Source: Candidatus Methanarcanum hacksteinii (GTDB lineage Archaea > Thermoplasmatota > Thermoplasmata > Methanomassiliicoccales > Methanomethylophilaceae). Taken from it: a stretch of 64,000 bases of DNA. Numbering within the stretch: the first letter of the stretch is position 1; each line of letters begins with the position of its first letter. Of the stretch, positions 52,604 through 61,321 are shown piece by piece. The notes under the pieces were generated by a model. That model saw only the letters and a list, made by a program, of their open reading frames with translations, was not told the DNA's origin and did no database searches. The DNA is taken from positions 186,001 through 250,000 of the forward strand of contig LVVQ01000002.1 of assembly GCA_006954405.1 (NCBI GenBank), given 5' to 3'. Both the position numbers and the translations under genes were made by a program.

Positions 52604-52950
52604 CAGTAGGTGAGCTCCCTTTTCACTTTGTTCTCATCATCCACCAATACGACTTTCGCATGTATCGGTTCATCTGTGAGTTCAAAGCCCATGATGATTA
52701 TCTTATCCCCAAGATTACAGAGGTGTGCGGCCGCACCGTTCAATGCGATGATGCCTGATCCCCTTTCACCAGGGAGCGTATAGGTCTCGAGACGTTTTCC
52801 ATTGTTGACATCGGCGATCAATACCTTCTCGCCGACCCAAATCCCGGATTTCTCCAACAAATCGACATCTATCGTTATGCTCCCTTCGTAATCCAATCTC
52901 CTTTCCGTAACGGTCGCCCTGTGGATCTTACTGCGAAGCATCGAACGCAT
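52603..52950 (-). CDS. panD: Aspartate 1-decarboxylase
   Basis: A 115-residue pro-enzyme. The self-cleavage site YEG|SITID is present at Gly23-Ser24, and the family signature MLRSKIHRATVTE and NGAAAHLCNLGDKIIIMGF are clear. Cleavage yields a pyruvoyl group used to turn aspartate into beta-alanine for coenzyme A. Bacterial-type PanD is sporadic in archaea, many of which use a PLP enzyme instead, so this may be an acquired gene. The start at 52950 fits the bacterial N-terminus. Confidence 0.94.
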   Translation of the reverse strand: MRSMLRSKIHRATVTERRLDYEGSITIDVDLLEKSGIWVGEKVLIADVNNGKRLETYTLPGERGSGIIALNGAAAHLCNLGDKIIIMGFELTDEPIHAKVVLVDDENKVKRELTY

Positions 52951-53008
52951 GATGTAGCATTAATTCAAACCGATTTATATAAACTGGCATCATTTTGGAG
53001 GAATTTAA

Positions 53009-53019
53009 GTAATACGTAT
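53009..53019. promoter_or_regulatory. Motif shared by the two ABC importer promoters
   Basis: GTAATACGTAT lies immediately after a TATA-like TTTAAGTA (53004-53011) upstream of the substrate-binding protein gene. The reverse-complement core TACGTATTAC recurs at 57235-57244 in the promoter of the second importer. Confidence 0.5.
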
Positions 53020-53057
53020 CTGGAAAACTTATTAATTACCATCTCTGTTATGCCTCC

Positions 53058-54197
53058 ATGGCTTCAGATAATACCACGAAGGCATGCATGGCGTTGTTCA
53101 TCGCAGGCCTATTCATTATTTCGGCATTGGTCGTTATACCCGTCGATACCGACGGTGCCGACGGTGCCGGATTCACGATCACGGATCAGAAAGGGAACGA
53201 AGTAAGCTTCGATGGTCCTGTCGATCACATCGTCACTGTTGGAAAGGGCATTACAGCCACTGTTATACAGCTTGGTGCAGTCGATAAGATCGTTGTTGCG
53301 GACAAGTACTCCAACACTGACGAATCATCATTGTTCGATGCATTCAGAGCAAGGGTCAGTGAGGGCAAAGCGACAGCAGGAGGTACTATCTTCGATTCAG
53401 GCAGAGAATCTCTGAAGGCTGAGATCATCGATGCAGCCGATAAGGAGAAGAGATTTGACAGGGCAAAGGATGTCGTACTTCTCACCGGATCGGATACATA
53501 CTTGGTGAAAGGCGGACTCATCGATTTCCTTAAAAATGAAGGTTTCAGGGTACTTGTATGGAATGATGTGTATGAGTACGATGACATCATCGCATTGGTC
53601 AAAGACATCTCCATGATCGTAACTGGAAAGGTATCGTCGGATGTCGATGATATGAAGGCTGTGAAGGAGAAGGTATCATCCAAACTTTCAGAGAATGGGA
53701 TAATCGATGCTAAGAAGACCAAAGCATTCTATGTCACATACAGCGGAAATGTGTTCAAGGTAGGTAACAAGGGATCGATCGCAACATCCATGATCGAAGC
53801 AGCTGGAGGTAATGCGATCACCATCGATACGTCCAAGAAGGGCACGACATATGAGAGGAATCTCACAGAGATAATCGAGACGCACGGGAAGGATGTCGTC
53901 ATATTCGCAGATAACACCATCATGAAGAATGAGAAATATCTCTCTGATCTTAGACAGGCTGTAGGTAACGATGTTAAGGTAGTTGGCCTGAACCCGCTTT
54001 GGAACAACTATTCGATCGAGAGTATGGAAGGCGTCAAGACGATAGCTGGTGCGATGTATTCGGATATCTTCCCCGAGTGGGATACATCGAAGTCAGCGGA
54101 TTTCAGTGATGATAACATCATCATCTACGTCTCTGCTGCAATCGGCGCATGCGTACTCATCCTCTGTGCCGCAGTGTATCTGATGAGACGCAATTGA
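53058..54197 (+). CDS. Substrate-binding protein of a metal-chelate/cobamide ABC importer, membrane-anchored
   Basis: A 379-residue protein. An N-terminal hydrophobic segment (CMALFIAGLFIISALVVI) is followed by a class III binding-protein fold (FTITDQKGNEVSFDGPVDHIVTVGKG, the usual start of FepB/BtuF proteins). The C-terminus has a second membrane helix (IIIYVSAAIGACVLILCAAVYLM) and a basic end, so it is anchored from both ends or by the C-terminal helix. It precedes permease and ATPase genes. Substrate is iron-siderophore, haem or cobamide by family; it cannot be narrowed. Confidence 0.88.
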   Translation: MASDNTTKACMALFIAGLFIISALVVIPVDTDGADGAGFTITDQKGNEVSFDGPVDHIVTVGKGITATVIQLGAVDKIVVADKYSNTDESSLFDAFRARVSEGKATAGGTIFDSGRESLKAEIIDAADKEKRFDRAKDVVLLTGSDTYLVKGGLIDFLKNEGFRVLVWNDVYEYDDIIALVKDISMIVTGKVSSDVDDMKAVKEKVSSKLSENGIIDAKKTKAFYVTYSGNVFKVGNKGSIATSMIEAAGGNAITIDTSKKGTTYERNLTEIIETHGKDVVIFADNTIMKNEKYLSDLRQAVGNDVKVVGLNPLWNNYSIESMEGVKTIAGAMYSDIFPEWDTSKSADFSDDNIIIYVSAAIGACVLILCAAVYLMRRN

Positions 54198-54201
54198 AAC
54201 A

Positions 54202-55251
54202 TTGAACTACAAGGCCGAGATCAGGGATAACGTGTCCAAGGGAAAGAAGATAGCAATAATGATCGTGATACTGATCGTAGCTGCGATCATCTGTGCTTTC
54301 CTAGATCTATCTTGGGTCTCGGCCAATAAATCCTATACATTCAAAGAGGTATGGGACACGCTCATCGGCGGAGGCACGTGGGGATCCAATATCATCATTA
54401 TTGATATGAATCTCCCGCGTGTCGCGATCGGTATTGTTGTCGGCGCAGGATTAGCGATATCCGGTGCTGCTATGCAGGCGGTATTCAGGAATCCTTTGGC
54501 ATCCCCTTACATCCTAGGCCTGTCATCAGGAGCATCATTGGGTGCAGCCATCTCGATGTTGTTCACGATACCATTCATACCGATGATGATCGTGACTCCT
54601 GTCCTAGCATTCGTCACGTGTTTCGCTACGATGATAATCGTCTATTCGATGGCACGTGTCGGAGGCGTGGTGAGGACAGAGACACTGATCCTGTCGGGTG
54701 TGGCGATATCCTCATTGTTGTCAGCATTGGTGTCATTCCTCACGTTCATATCGGGAGATAAGCTGGAAGGGATAGTGTTCTGGTCCATGGGTAACCTTGG
54801 CGGTGCGGATTGGAATGAGATCTCGTTCTCTGCACCAGTCATCTTGTTATGCTCTATACTGCTTATGATGCAAGCCAAATCTCTGAACGCATTGATGTTG
54901 GGGGATGTACACGCGATGGATCTGGGGGTCAACGTGAAGAACTGCAGACTCTCAGTGCTCATACTTACGACAGTGATAGTGGCATCCGCGGTATCATTCA
55001 CTGGTGTCATCGGATTCATCGGATTGGTCATACCGCACATATTGAGGATAGTGCTCGGACCGGACAATAGGACGATAATGCCGATATGTCTTATCGCAGG
55101 TTCATCGTTCATTCTGATCTGCGATTATCTTAGCAGGATCATAGCACCACAGTATGGTACGTTACCGATAGGCGTTGTCACGGCATTGATCGGTGCACCC
55201 GTGTTCATCTATCTCCTTATCCGTAGGAAGAAGGAGGTGGGTTGGAATTGA
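54202..55251 (+). CDS. FecCD-family permease of the first importer
   Basis: A 349-residue protein with about ten membrane helices. The FecCD pattern is clear: LNLPRVAIGIVVGAGLAISGAAMQAVFRNPLASPYILGLSSGASLGAA, and GVIGFIGLVIPHILRIVLG near residue 270 contacts the ATPase. The start is TTG 54202, 4 bp after the stop of the binding-protein gene; the first ATG would remove 18 residues. It forms a homodimer with two copies of the next gene product. Confidence 0.9.
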   Translation: MNYKAEIRDNVSKGKKIAIMIVILIVAAIICAFLDLSWVSANKSYTFKEVWDTLIGGGTWGSNIIIIDMNLPRVAIGIVVGAGLAISGAAMQAVFRNPLASPYILGLSSGASLGAAISMLFTIPFIPMMIVTPVLAFVTCFATMIIVYSMARVGGVVRTETLILSGVAISSLLSALVSFLTFISGDKLEGIVFWSMGNLGGADWNEISFSAPVILLCSILLMMQAKSLNALMLGDVHAMDLGVNVKNCRLSVLILTTVIVASAVSFTGVIGFIGLVIPHILRIVLGPDNRTIMPICLIAGSSFILICDYLSRIIAPQYGTLPIGVVTALIGAPVFIYLLIRRKKEVGWN

Positions 55252-56036
55252 CATTAGAGGTCAGTGATGTATCGTACTGCTATTCGAAGAGCATCGTTCT
55301 CGACGGGATATCATTCACTGTAGGTAAAGGTGAGATCCTGGGGATACTCGGTCCGAATGGATGTGGTAAGACCACACTTCTGAAGAATCTCAATAAGAAC
55401 CTCAGTCCATGTGGCGGTTGCGTATTGTTGGATGGGGATGTTCTAGAGGATATCAAGAAGAAGGATGTGGCGAAGAAGATCGCCGTTGTTCCGCAGACCA
55501 ACGAGATCCATTTCTCATTCACCGTCAGGGATGTCGTATCCATGGGCAGGATGCCGTTCCAAGGTATGATGTCCGGCGAATCCGAGGAGGATAAGAGGAT
55601 AGTCGATGATGCTATCAGACAGACCGGACTCGAGAGGTTGGCAGATCGTCATATCAACACCATGAGCGGAGGCGAACGTCAGCGCGTGATAATCGCAAGG
55701 GCGATAGCACAGACGCCGCAGATAATCCTGATGGACGAGCCCACTCTGCATCTTGATATCAGTATGCAATTCGATGCCTTGAACCTCGTATACAGATTGG
55801 CAAAGGAGAATGGTCTGACCGTTATCATCGTATCTCACGATCTCCCTATGGTGGCGAGGTATTGTGATAGGATATTGATGATCCATGATCACAAGATCCA
55901 TGCGTTGGGAACTCCAGAGGAGGTTCTGACGCCTGATAATATGCGCATCGTGTTCAACGTCGATGCTGAGTTGAGATACGATGAGAAGATCGGAAGGAAT
56001 ACGGTAATACTCCACGATTCATACGGCCCTCGTTGA
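55247..56036 (+). CDS. ATPase subunit of the first importer
   Basis: A 262-residue ABC ATPase. Walker A GPNGCGKTT, Q-loop VPQTNEIHF, signature MSGGERQR, Walker B IILMDEPTLHLD and switch His in VIIVSHDLP are complete. It starts at TTG 55247, which overlaps the permease stop (TTGA) and lies 7 bp after GGAGGTG (55233-55239). It drives import through the FecCD permease. A TTG at 55242 is an alternative start. Confidence 0.92.
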
Positions 56037-56100
56037 TTCCGTGACGAGGCGCGATATTCTACGATCATCTTGGTGTGAATTGTATTGATAATGATAAATT

Positions 56101-56116
56101 CGACGCAGACGCGTCG
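56101..56116 (+). terminator. Terminator of the first importer operon
   Basis: CGACGC-AGAC-GCGTCG, followed by a T-rich run, between the ATPase gene and tRNA-Asp. Confidence 0.6.
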
Positions 56117-56145
56117 CTATTTCGTAAATTTTAACAGAAGATGAG

Positions 56146-56218
56146 CGCCCCGGACGGAATTCGAATCCGTGTCGGAGCCTCGACAGGGCTCCATGATAGG
56201 CCACTACACTACCGGGGC
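56146..56218 (-). tRNA. tRNA-Asp (anticodon GTC)
   Basis: Acceptor GCCCCGG/CCGGGGC, anticodon stem GGAGCC/GGCTCC around CTGTCGA, T arm ACGGA-TTCGAAT-TCCGT, discriminator G. No CCA is encoded, unlike the Arg, Ser and Glu genes of this window. Confidence 0.94.
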
Positions 56219-56334
56219 GTGTATGGTGAAGATGAGTATATACATTCCATATTTAATCCTATCGTGAGTTAACATCGTTTACAATATTTGCCACAAAGCC
56301 AGATGTATTATACTACGCATGAAATCAAGCAACC

Positions 56335-57168
56335 ATGGCAGATGACATAGTCGCTGACTACATGGTCAGGGATGTTGAGACGGTGAGTCCGGAGATGACC
56401 GTTAAGGAGGTCATCGACAAGATGTGCAATTCTAATTTCCACGGGTTCCCTATAACGGAACGCGGATATCTTCTCGGATTCGTCACGGCGAAGGAACTGC
56501 TCAGATTCGCCAACCGCCCCAATGCCACGATGAGGGAGGTCATGAAACGCGGTACCGTTTGTGTCATAGCCTCGATGAAACTCAGTGATGCGACACGCGT
56601 ATTGTTCAGATACGGATTGAGGAATCTGCCTGTTGTGGATGAGAACAAGAAACTCATCGGTATAATCTCTAATATCGATATAGTGAGGTCGCAGATAGAG
56701 AAGAGCAGACCATCCAAAGTGATCAGTGTAAAATCGTTCTTGGAATCGCAGAACGGCCTTAGGATCAAGATCGTGAACATGGATGTGCCCATGAAAGAGA
56801 TACGTCCATCTCAGAAGGATGTCTACATGGACGAACTCATCGGAAGACAGTATGAGATCAAGAGAGGCCTCTATGAGCCTTTGATATGCATCAAGAGGCG
56901 CGGAGGATATCTCATCGTGGATGGACATCACAGGGCTATGGCTGCGTATCAGTTAGGTCTCGAGAGTTTCAAAGCCATAGTTTTGGAACCTAATGATCTT
57001 GATGTCACACTTGGATTGGAGAGGACGGCGGAGAAATGGGGTCTGCACACATTAGATGATGTGAACATAATAGAGGGTTCCAAACATCCGTTCATACAGG
57101 TCACTACGATGCTGTTGCCTGATGAATCATTGGGTAGCCTTACCAAGAGGTTAGAAGACTCTCAGTGA
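56335..57168 (+). CDS. CBS-domain and ParB/Srx-like protein, possible free serine kinase
   Basis: A 277-residue protein. Two CBS units occupy residues ~1-120 (MVRDVETVSPEMTVKEVIDKM; LFRYGLRNLPVVDENKKLIGI). A ParB/Srx-like domain follows, with YLIVDGHHRAMAAYQLG carrying the DGHHR motif. Archaeal proteins with this layout include SerK, which phosphorylates free L-serine for cysteine synthesis; whether this one does so cannot be read from sequence. A chromosome-partition function is less likely because no helix-turn-helix is present. Confidence 0.75.
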   Translation: MADDIVADYMVRDVETVSPEMTVKEVIDKMCNSNFHGFPITERGYLLGFVTAKELLRFANRPNATMREVMKRGTVCVIASMKLSDATRVLFRYGLRNLPVVDENKKLIGIISNIDIVRSQIEKSRPSKVISVKSFLESQNGLRIKIVNMDVPMKEIRPSQKDVYMDELIGRQYEIKRGLYEPLICIKRRGGYLIVDGHHRAMAAYQLGLESFKAIVLEPNDLDVTLGLERTAEKWGLHTLDDVNIIEGSKHPFIQVTTMLLPDESLGSLTKRLEDSQ

Positions 57169-57230
57169 TGGACTTATAATTCGTTCTTTGAATGATATGG
57201 GTTAGTCAGAGTGAATCCCATAGGCTTATG

Positions 57231-57265
57231 GTATTACGTATTACGTTTTGGTAATACTTAAGTAT
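57231..57265 (+). promoter_or_regulatory. Promoter motif cluster of the second importer
   Basis: GTATTACGTATTACG (a direct repeat of TATTACG) is followed by GTAATAC at 57251-57257, giving an inverted GTATTAC/GTAATAC pair, and then a TATA-like CTTAAGTAT. TACGTATTAC here is the reverse complement of the motif at 53009. Confidence 0.55.
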
Positions 57266-57293
57266 CCTGATTTGATAAGGAGAATAGGTTTCC

Positions 57294-58367
57294 ATGGATA
57301 GAAAAATTGCATCTATCGCTATCGTAGCGGTGGCTTTGATAATCGTCGCGGGAGCGATCGTTCTCATCGGTGACAATGGTGGTGACGACACTCACAAGGT
57401 CGTCATAAAAGATAGCCTAGGGAACGATGTTGAGGTCACTGCTCCTGTGACCTCGTTCTGTACTGTGAATACGAATGCAGCCGAGTTCTTCCAGATGCTC
57501 TCCATCAAGGATATGATCGTTGGTGCCGATAAGGCGACGATCAGCAGTCTTGATACATACAAGAATGTGACGAACATAGGGGAGCACAAGAATCCTGTCG
57601 GAGAGAAGATCGCGGAGACAGGATCTAAGTTCGTCATCTCTCAAGCAGAAGCTAGATCGATGTCGGCAGCAACGGAACAGGCTCTCAAGGACAATTATGG
57701 CATCACGGTATTGCGCCTCAATTTCTATGGCGATACCATGTTGAGGGATGTTGAGCAGTTGTTGAAGATTATATCATCCGATGATGCTCGGAAGATCTTC
57801 GGAGAATACAAGGATACGTACAAGAAGACAGTGGATGCTGTCATGGACAAAGCCTCCAAAGCATCTGGGGATCCGTCATTCCTTTTCTTCTTCACAAGCA
57901 TGAGTTCAACGAATGGAACCTACTATAACGAGAATTCCGAGCTTGGAAAGATAGCTGAATCCATTCACGGACACAATGCCCTCAAGGATATGAAGGTCAC
58001 ATCATCGACAAAGACATCCAAACCGGCTAAGGAGACTGTATTTGACTATGATAAATCAGGTAAACTCGATTACGTCTTCATCAGGGCCGTATCCGGACAT
58101 ACAGCTGCAGCGGACTATCAGACCTTCATCAAGACCGGCGGTGATTTGAATTTCAATGAATTGAATGTAGTCAAGAACAAGAACATCTTCGTCATCGAGA
58201 CAGATGTGCTCTCTGGACCACGTGACTACATCGGTTATGTGTGCATAGCTGAGGCATTCGGAATGGACACTGGATTGGATTACAACGAATTGGTCAATTC
58301 TTTCAACAAGAAGTATGGATTCGATGTGAAATACGGTTATATCATGGAACAGTCCCCTGTTGAATGA
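57294..58367 (+). CDS. Substrate-binding protein of a second Fec/Btu-type ABC importer
   Basis: A 357-residue protein. A signal or anchor helix (IASIAIVAVALIIVAGAIVLI) precedes a class III binding-protein domain, starting KVVIKDSLGNDVEVTAPVTSF, with a long central helix. There is no C-terminal membrane helix, unlike the first system. The ribosome-binding site AAGGAG is rather distant (11 bp). It is paralogous to the 53058 protein but clearly different in sequence. Substrate not determined. Confidence 0.88.
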   Translation: MDRKIASIAIVAVALIIVAGAIVLIGDNGGDDTHKVVIKDSLGNDVEVTAPVTSFCTVNTNAAEFFQMLSIKDMIVGADKATISSLDTYKNVTNIGEHKNPVGEKIAETGSKFVISQAEARSMSAATEQALKDNYGITVLRLNFYGDTMLRDVEQLLKIISSDDARKIFGEYKDTYKKTVDAVMDKASKASGDPSFLFFFTSMSSTNGTYYNENSELGKIAESIHGHNALKDMKVTSSTKTSKPAKETVFDYDKSGKLDYVFIRAVSGHTAAADYQTFIKTGGDLNFNELNVVKNKNIFVIETDVLSGPRDYIGYVCIAEAFGMDTGLDYNELVNSFNKKYGFDVKYGYIMEQSPVE

Positions 58368-58383
58368 TGGGGTGCGAGTTATC

Positions 58384-59505
58384 ATGGATCAGGAGGGAGA
58401 AAGAACGGATGCGGGAAATCGTCTGAAGAAGATCTACGTCGCATCCTCCCTCCGTAAAAGGACATTCATAGCGATCGCCTTTCTCCTTTCATTGGTGGCG
58501 GTCGTAGTATCTGTGAGTATAGGCGCGGTCGATATCCCATTGAGTGATACCGTCCGCGTATTCCTGCATGCTATACTCCCTCCTTTCTTCGACAATCCGA
58601 CTACCCCTTGGTATCCTGATATAATACTCAATGCTAGGTTGTCACGTACCATACTCTGCCTGATCACCGGATTCAGTCTCGCGATGTCCGGTGCTGTGAT
58701 GCAGAACATCCTTCGCAATCCATTGGTAAGTCCTTTCACATTGGGATCGTCATCTGCCGCATCCTTTGGAGCGGCGATAGCGATCCTCTTCGGAGCAGGG
58801 ATCACAGGTTCGGTCATGGTGCTGGGCCATGAGTTCTTTGCCAAGAACATGTTCATCGCTGGATCGGCCATAGTATCAAGCTTGATCAGCGTATCATTGG
58901 TCGTATCATTGTCGCGTAGGAGTGGCATATCGCGTTCGACCATCATCCTGACGGGAGTCATAATAAGCTATCTGTTCCAAGCTGGTATCAGTGCGATAAA
59001 GTATTTCTCGAATGATGATGCGTTGAGGGAGATCACGCTTTGGTTGATGGGAGGCATGTGGAATGCTTCATGGGGTGTTGTGTATCTTGTCCTGCCGATC
59101 GTGGTGATCCTTGCGATAGTGATAGAATCCATGTCATCCAAGGTCAACGTCCTTGCAGCCGGTGATGATGTAGCTGAGAGCCTAGGTGTCGACGTCAAGA
59201 GACTTAGAATATCCCTCATGGTGTTATGCACAATCATATCGTCCGTGTGCATAGCATTCACAGGCATCATAGGGTTCATCGGATTGATCGCTCCACATGT
59301 GACAAGGATGTTCATAGGCAATGACAGTCGTTACCTTTTCCCTGCATCAGGGGCTCTGGGAGCATTCATATTATTGTCATCGGATATCGTCGCGAGGATG
59401 ATCATCCGTCCGGAGGAGATCCCTGTCGGGATCATAATGTACCTTCTTGGAGGGATATTCTTCATTTGGCTCGTCTGCAGTCGCAGGAAGGAGGTCTCAT
59501 TATGA
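58384..59505 (+). CDS. FecCD-family permease of the second importer
   Basis: A 373-residue permease starting at ATG 58384 (MDQEGERTDAGN), with about ten helices: LNARLSRTILCLITGFSLAMSGAVMQNILRNPLVSPFTLGSSSAASFGAA and FTGIIGFIGLIAPHVTRMFIG are the family signatures. The N-terminal cytosolic part is longer than in the first system. It overlaps the ATPase gene by 4 bp. It forms the membrane channel of the importer. Confidence 0.9.
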   Translation: MDQEGERTDAGNRLKKIYVASSLRKRTFIAIAFLLSLVAVVVSVSIGAVDIPLSDTVRVFLHAILPPFFDNPTTPWYPDIILNARLSRTILCLITGFSLAMSGAVMQNILRNPLVSPFTLGSSSAASFGAAIAILFGAGITGSVMVLGHEFFAKNMFIAGSAIVSSLISVSLVVSLSRRSGISRSTIILTGVIISYLFQAGISAIKYFSNDDALREITLWLMGGMWNASWGVVYLVLPIVVILAIVIESMSSKVNVLAAGDDVAESLGVDVKRLRISLMVLCTIISSVCIAFTGIIGFIGLIAPHVTRMFIGNDSRYLFPASGALGAFILLSSDIVARMIIRPEEIPVGIIMYLLGGIFFIWLVCSRRKEVSL

Positions 59506-60269
59506 CACTCAGCATAGAGGGAATGAGGCAAGGATATCATGACAACATCGTCATCGATGACATATCATTCGACATCGAGAAAGGCGAGATGGTATCCATC
59601 CTTGGACCGAATGGCAGTGGCAAGTCCACTCTGATAAAGACCATATGCAGGATAATGATGCCGTTATCCGGAAATGTATCTGTGGATGGGGTTTCAATCC
59701 AAGGCATGGAGCCGAAAGAGTTCTCGCATCTGATAGGCTATGTTCCGCAGAAGTATATGCCGACGGATTACGTGACAGTGTTCGATTCCGTTCTCATCGG
59801 AAGGGCGCCATATATGTTCTGGTCATATTCGGATGCGGATTTCTTACATGCTGAGATGGCCATGGATAGGATGGGGATATTCGATCTGGCTGAGAAACAT
59901 GTCAATAACATATCCGGAGGACAGATACAGAAGGTCGTTCTGGCGCGTGCTATAGCTCAGGATCCGGAGTATTTCATCCTTGATGAGCCTACGAGCGCTT
60001 TGGATCTGAAGAATCAGATGCTTGCTCTCCGCACCATAAAGGATGTGATCTCTCAAGGGAAGGCAGGTGCTCTTGTCGCCCTCCATGATCTGAACCTTGC
60101 GATGCATTTCTGCGACAGGGTCATTCTTCTGAAGGATGGTCACATCCATTCCTCAGGAAGGCCTGTCGATGTGATAACCGAGGACTCCATTCGCGATGTA
60201 TATGGTGTATCATCGGAGATACTCGAAGGCAGGGATGGTCTGTTCGTTCATATCCTAGAGGATGAATGA
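59502..60269 (+). CDS. ATPase subunit of the second importer
   Basis: A 255-residue ABC ATPase starting at ATG 59502 with AGGAGGTC nearby. Walker A GPNGSGKST, signature ISGGQIQK, Walker B FILDEPTSALD and switch His in ALHDLNLA are complete. The overlap with the permease is ATGA. It completes a second binding protein-permease-ATPase set 3.3 kb from the first, separated only by tRNA-Asp and the CBS protein. Confidence 0.92.
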   Translation: MTLSIEGMRQGYHDNIVIDDISFDIEKGEMVSILGPNGSGKSTLIKTICRIMMPLSGNVSVDGVSIQGMEPKEFSHLIGYVPQKYMPTDYVTVFDSVLIGRAPYMFWSYSDADFLHAEMAMDRMGIFDLAEKHVNNISGGQIQKVVLARAIAQDPEYFILDEPTSALDLKNQMLALRTIKDVISQGKAGALVALHDLNLAMHFCDRVILLKDGHIHSSGRPVDVITEDSIRDVYGVSSEILEGRDGLFVHILEDE

Positions 60270-60316
60270 GCTGATATCATTACCTTGTATCTCAGAACGC
60301 TTTATGGATTTACATG

Positions 60317-60336
60317 ACATAATTGATATATTATGT
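60317..60336. promoter_or_regulatory. Palindrome in the symporter promoter
   Basis: ACATAAT-TGATAT-ATTATGT, 18 bp before the ATG of the 60354 gene. The AT-rich centre could overlap or follow the TATA box; a repressor site is likely. Confidence 0.5.
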
Positions 60337-60353
60337 GATTTTTTGACAGAATC

Positions 60354-61283
60354 ATGGCGTTGATGTCTGTCCTAGGCAACATCAGGTATTGGGTTTTGGC
60401 AGGAGCGATTATAGGTCTTCTGGGAGGCGACCTCATAGGTTCCAAATCAGGAGATTTCTTAACTTTCACATTGGTATTGTTGATGTGCTTCTCTTTGACA
60501 GGATTGAGATTCAGTAAGAATGATTTCAAGGAGAACAAGAGAACGATATTGATATCGACGATAGTGGGTGTGTTCATCTCTCCGATCGTGACATTGATCA
60601 TCGGTTCTCTGTTCGATGATATATACTGGGAGGGATGGGTGCTGTTGGCATGTGTCCCTTGCGCCATAGCGGTGATATCCGGCGCTCTGTTGATGGGCGC
60701 AGATACGAAATTGATGACTTTATCGGTCACTGCGATCTATATCGTGGCCATAATATTCACGCCTGTGACGGTAGCTTTGTTGACAGGGGGTTCAGTGGAC
60801 CCTCTGACGATATTGAAGTACGTGCTCTTGTTCATACTCGTGCCGATGATAATCTCCTTGCCATTGGGCAAGATGAGGATACCGAAATCCGTGAACACGA
60901 TCGTGATCAACTTCTGTTTCCTGGCGATGGTGTTGGTAGCATTCGGTAAATGCCGTGATACAATGATATCCGATCCGATGACAGTCCTGTTGATCGCTGT
61001 CGCATGTTTCATCAGGGTGCCTGTGATACATCTCGTGTCGGAGATGGTGTTGAGGAAAGCAAAGGTGCCTGTCGAGAAGCGTATCCACTACATCCTGTTG
61101 TTGGGATGGAAGAACAGTGGTATGTCATTGGCGTTATGCATAACCCTCGTTCCAGATTCATCCGCAGTATTGTTGCCAGGTTCCATATCATTGGTGTTCG
61201 AACTGACATACATGATGTTCATGATGTGGTATTACAGCAGATTGAGGAAAGCGGATAGCATCGTTGTAGAATCGAGTTGCTGA
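60354..61283 (+). CDS. Bile acid:Na+ symporter (BASS) family transporter
   Basis: A 309-residue protein with about ten membrane helices, including LLMCFSLTGLRFSKNDF, LLACVPCAIAVISGALLMGAD and GWKNSGMSLALCITLVPDS, which match the sodium-dependent BASS fold. Members move organic anions, pantothenate or arsenite; no arsenite-specific gene is nearby. The short start MALMSVLGNIRYWVLAGAIIG fits the family. Substrate unknown. It is a single-gene unit controlled by a palindrome, convergent with pps. Confidence 0.8.
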   Translation: MALMSVLGNIRYWVLAGAIIGLLGGDLIGSKSGDFLTFTLVLLMCFSLTGLRFSKNDFKENKRTILISTIVGVFISPIVTLIIGSLFDDIYWEGWVLLACVPCAIAVISGALLMGADTKLMTLSVTAIYIVAIIFTPVTVALLTGGSVDPLTILKYVLLFILVPMIISLPLGKMRIPKSVNTIVINFCFLAMVLVAFGKCRDTMISDPMTVLLIAVACFIRVPVIHLVSEMVLRKAKVPVEKRIHYILLLGWKNSGMSLALCITLVPDSSAVLLPGSISLVFELTYMMFMMWYYSRLRKADSIVVESSC

Positions 61284-61298
61284 AAAGAAAAAGGATCA

Positions 61299-61313
61299 GG
61301 GGACGAAGTCCCC
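61299..61313. terminator. Shared terminator of the symporter and ppsA genes
   Basis: GGGGAC-GAA-GTCCCC in the 38-bp convergent gap; it can serve both strands. Confidence 0.6.
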
Positions 61314-61321
61314 CATCCGTT

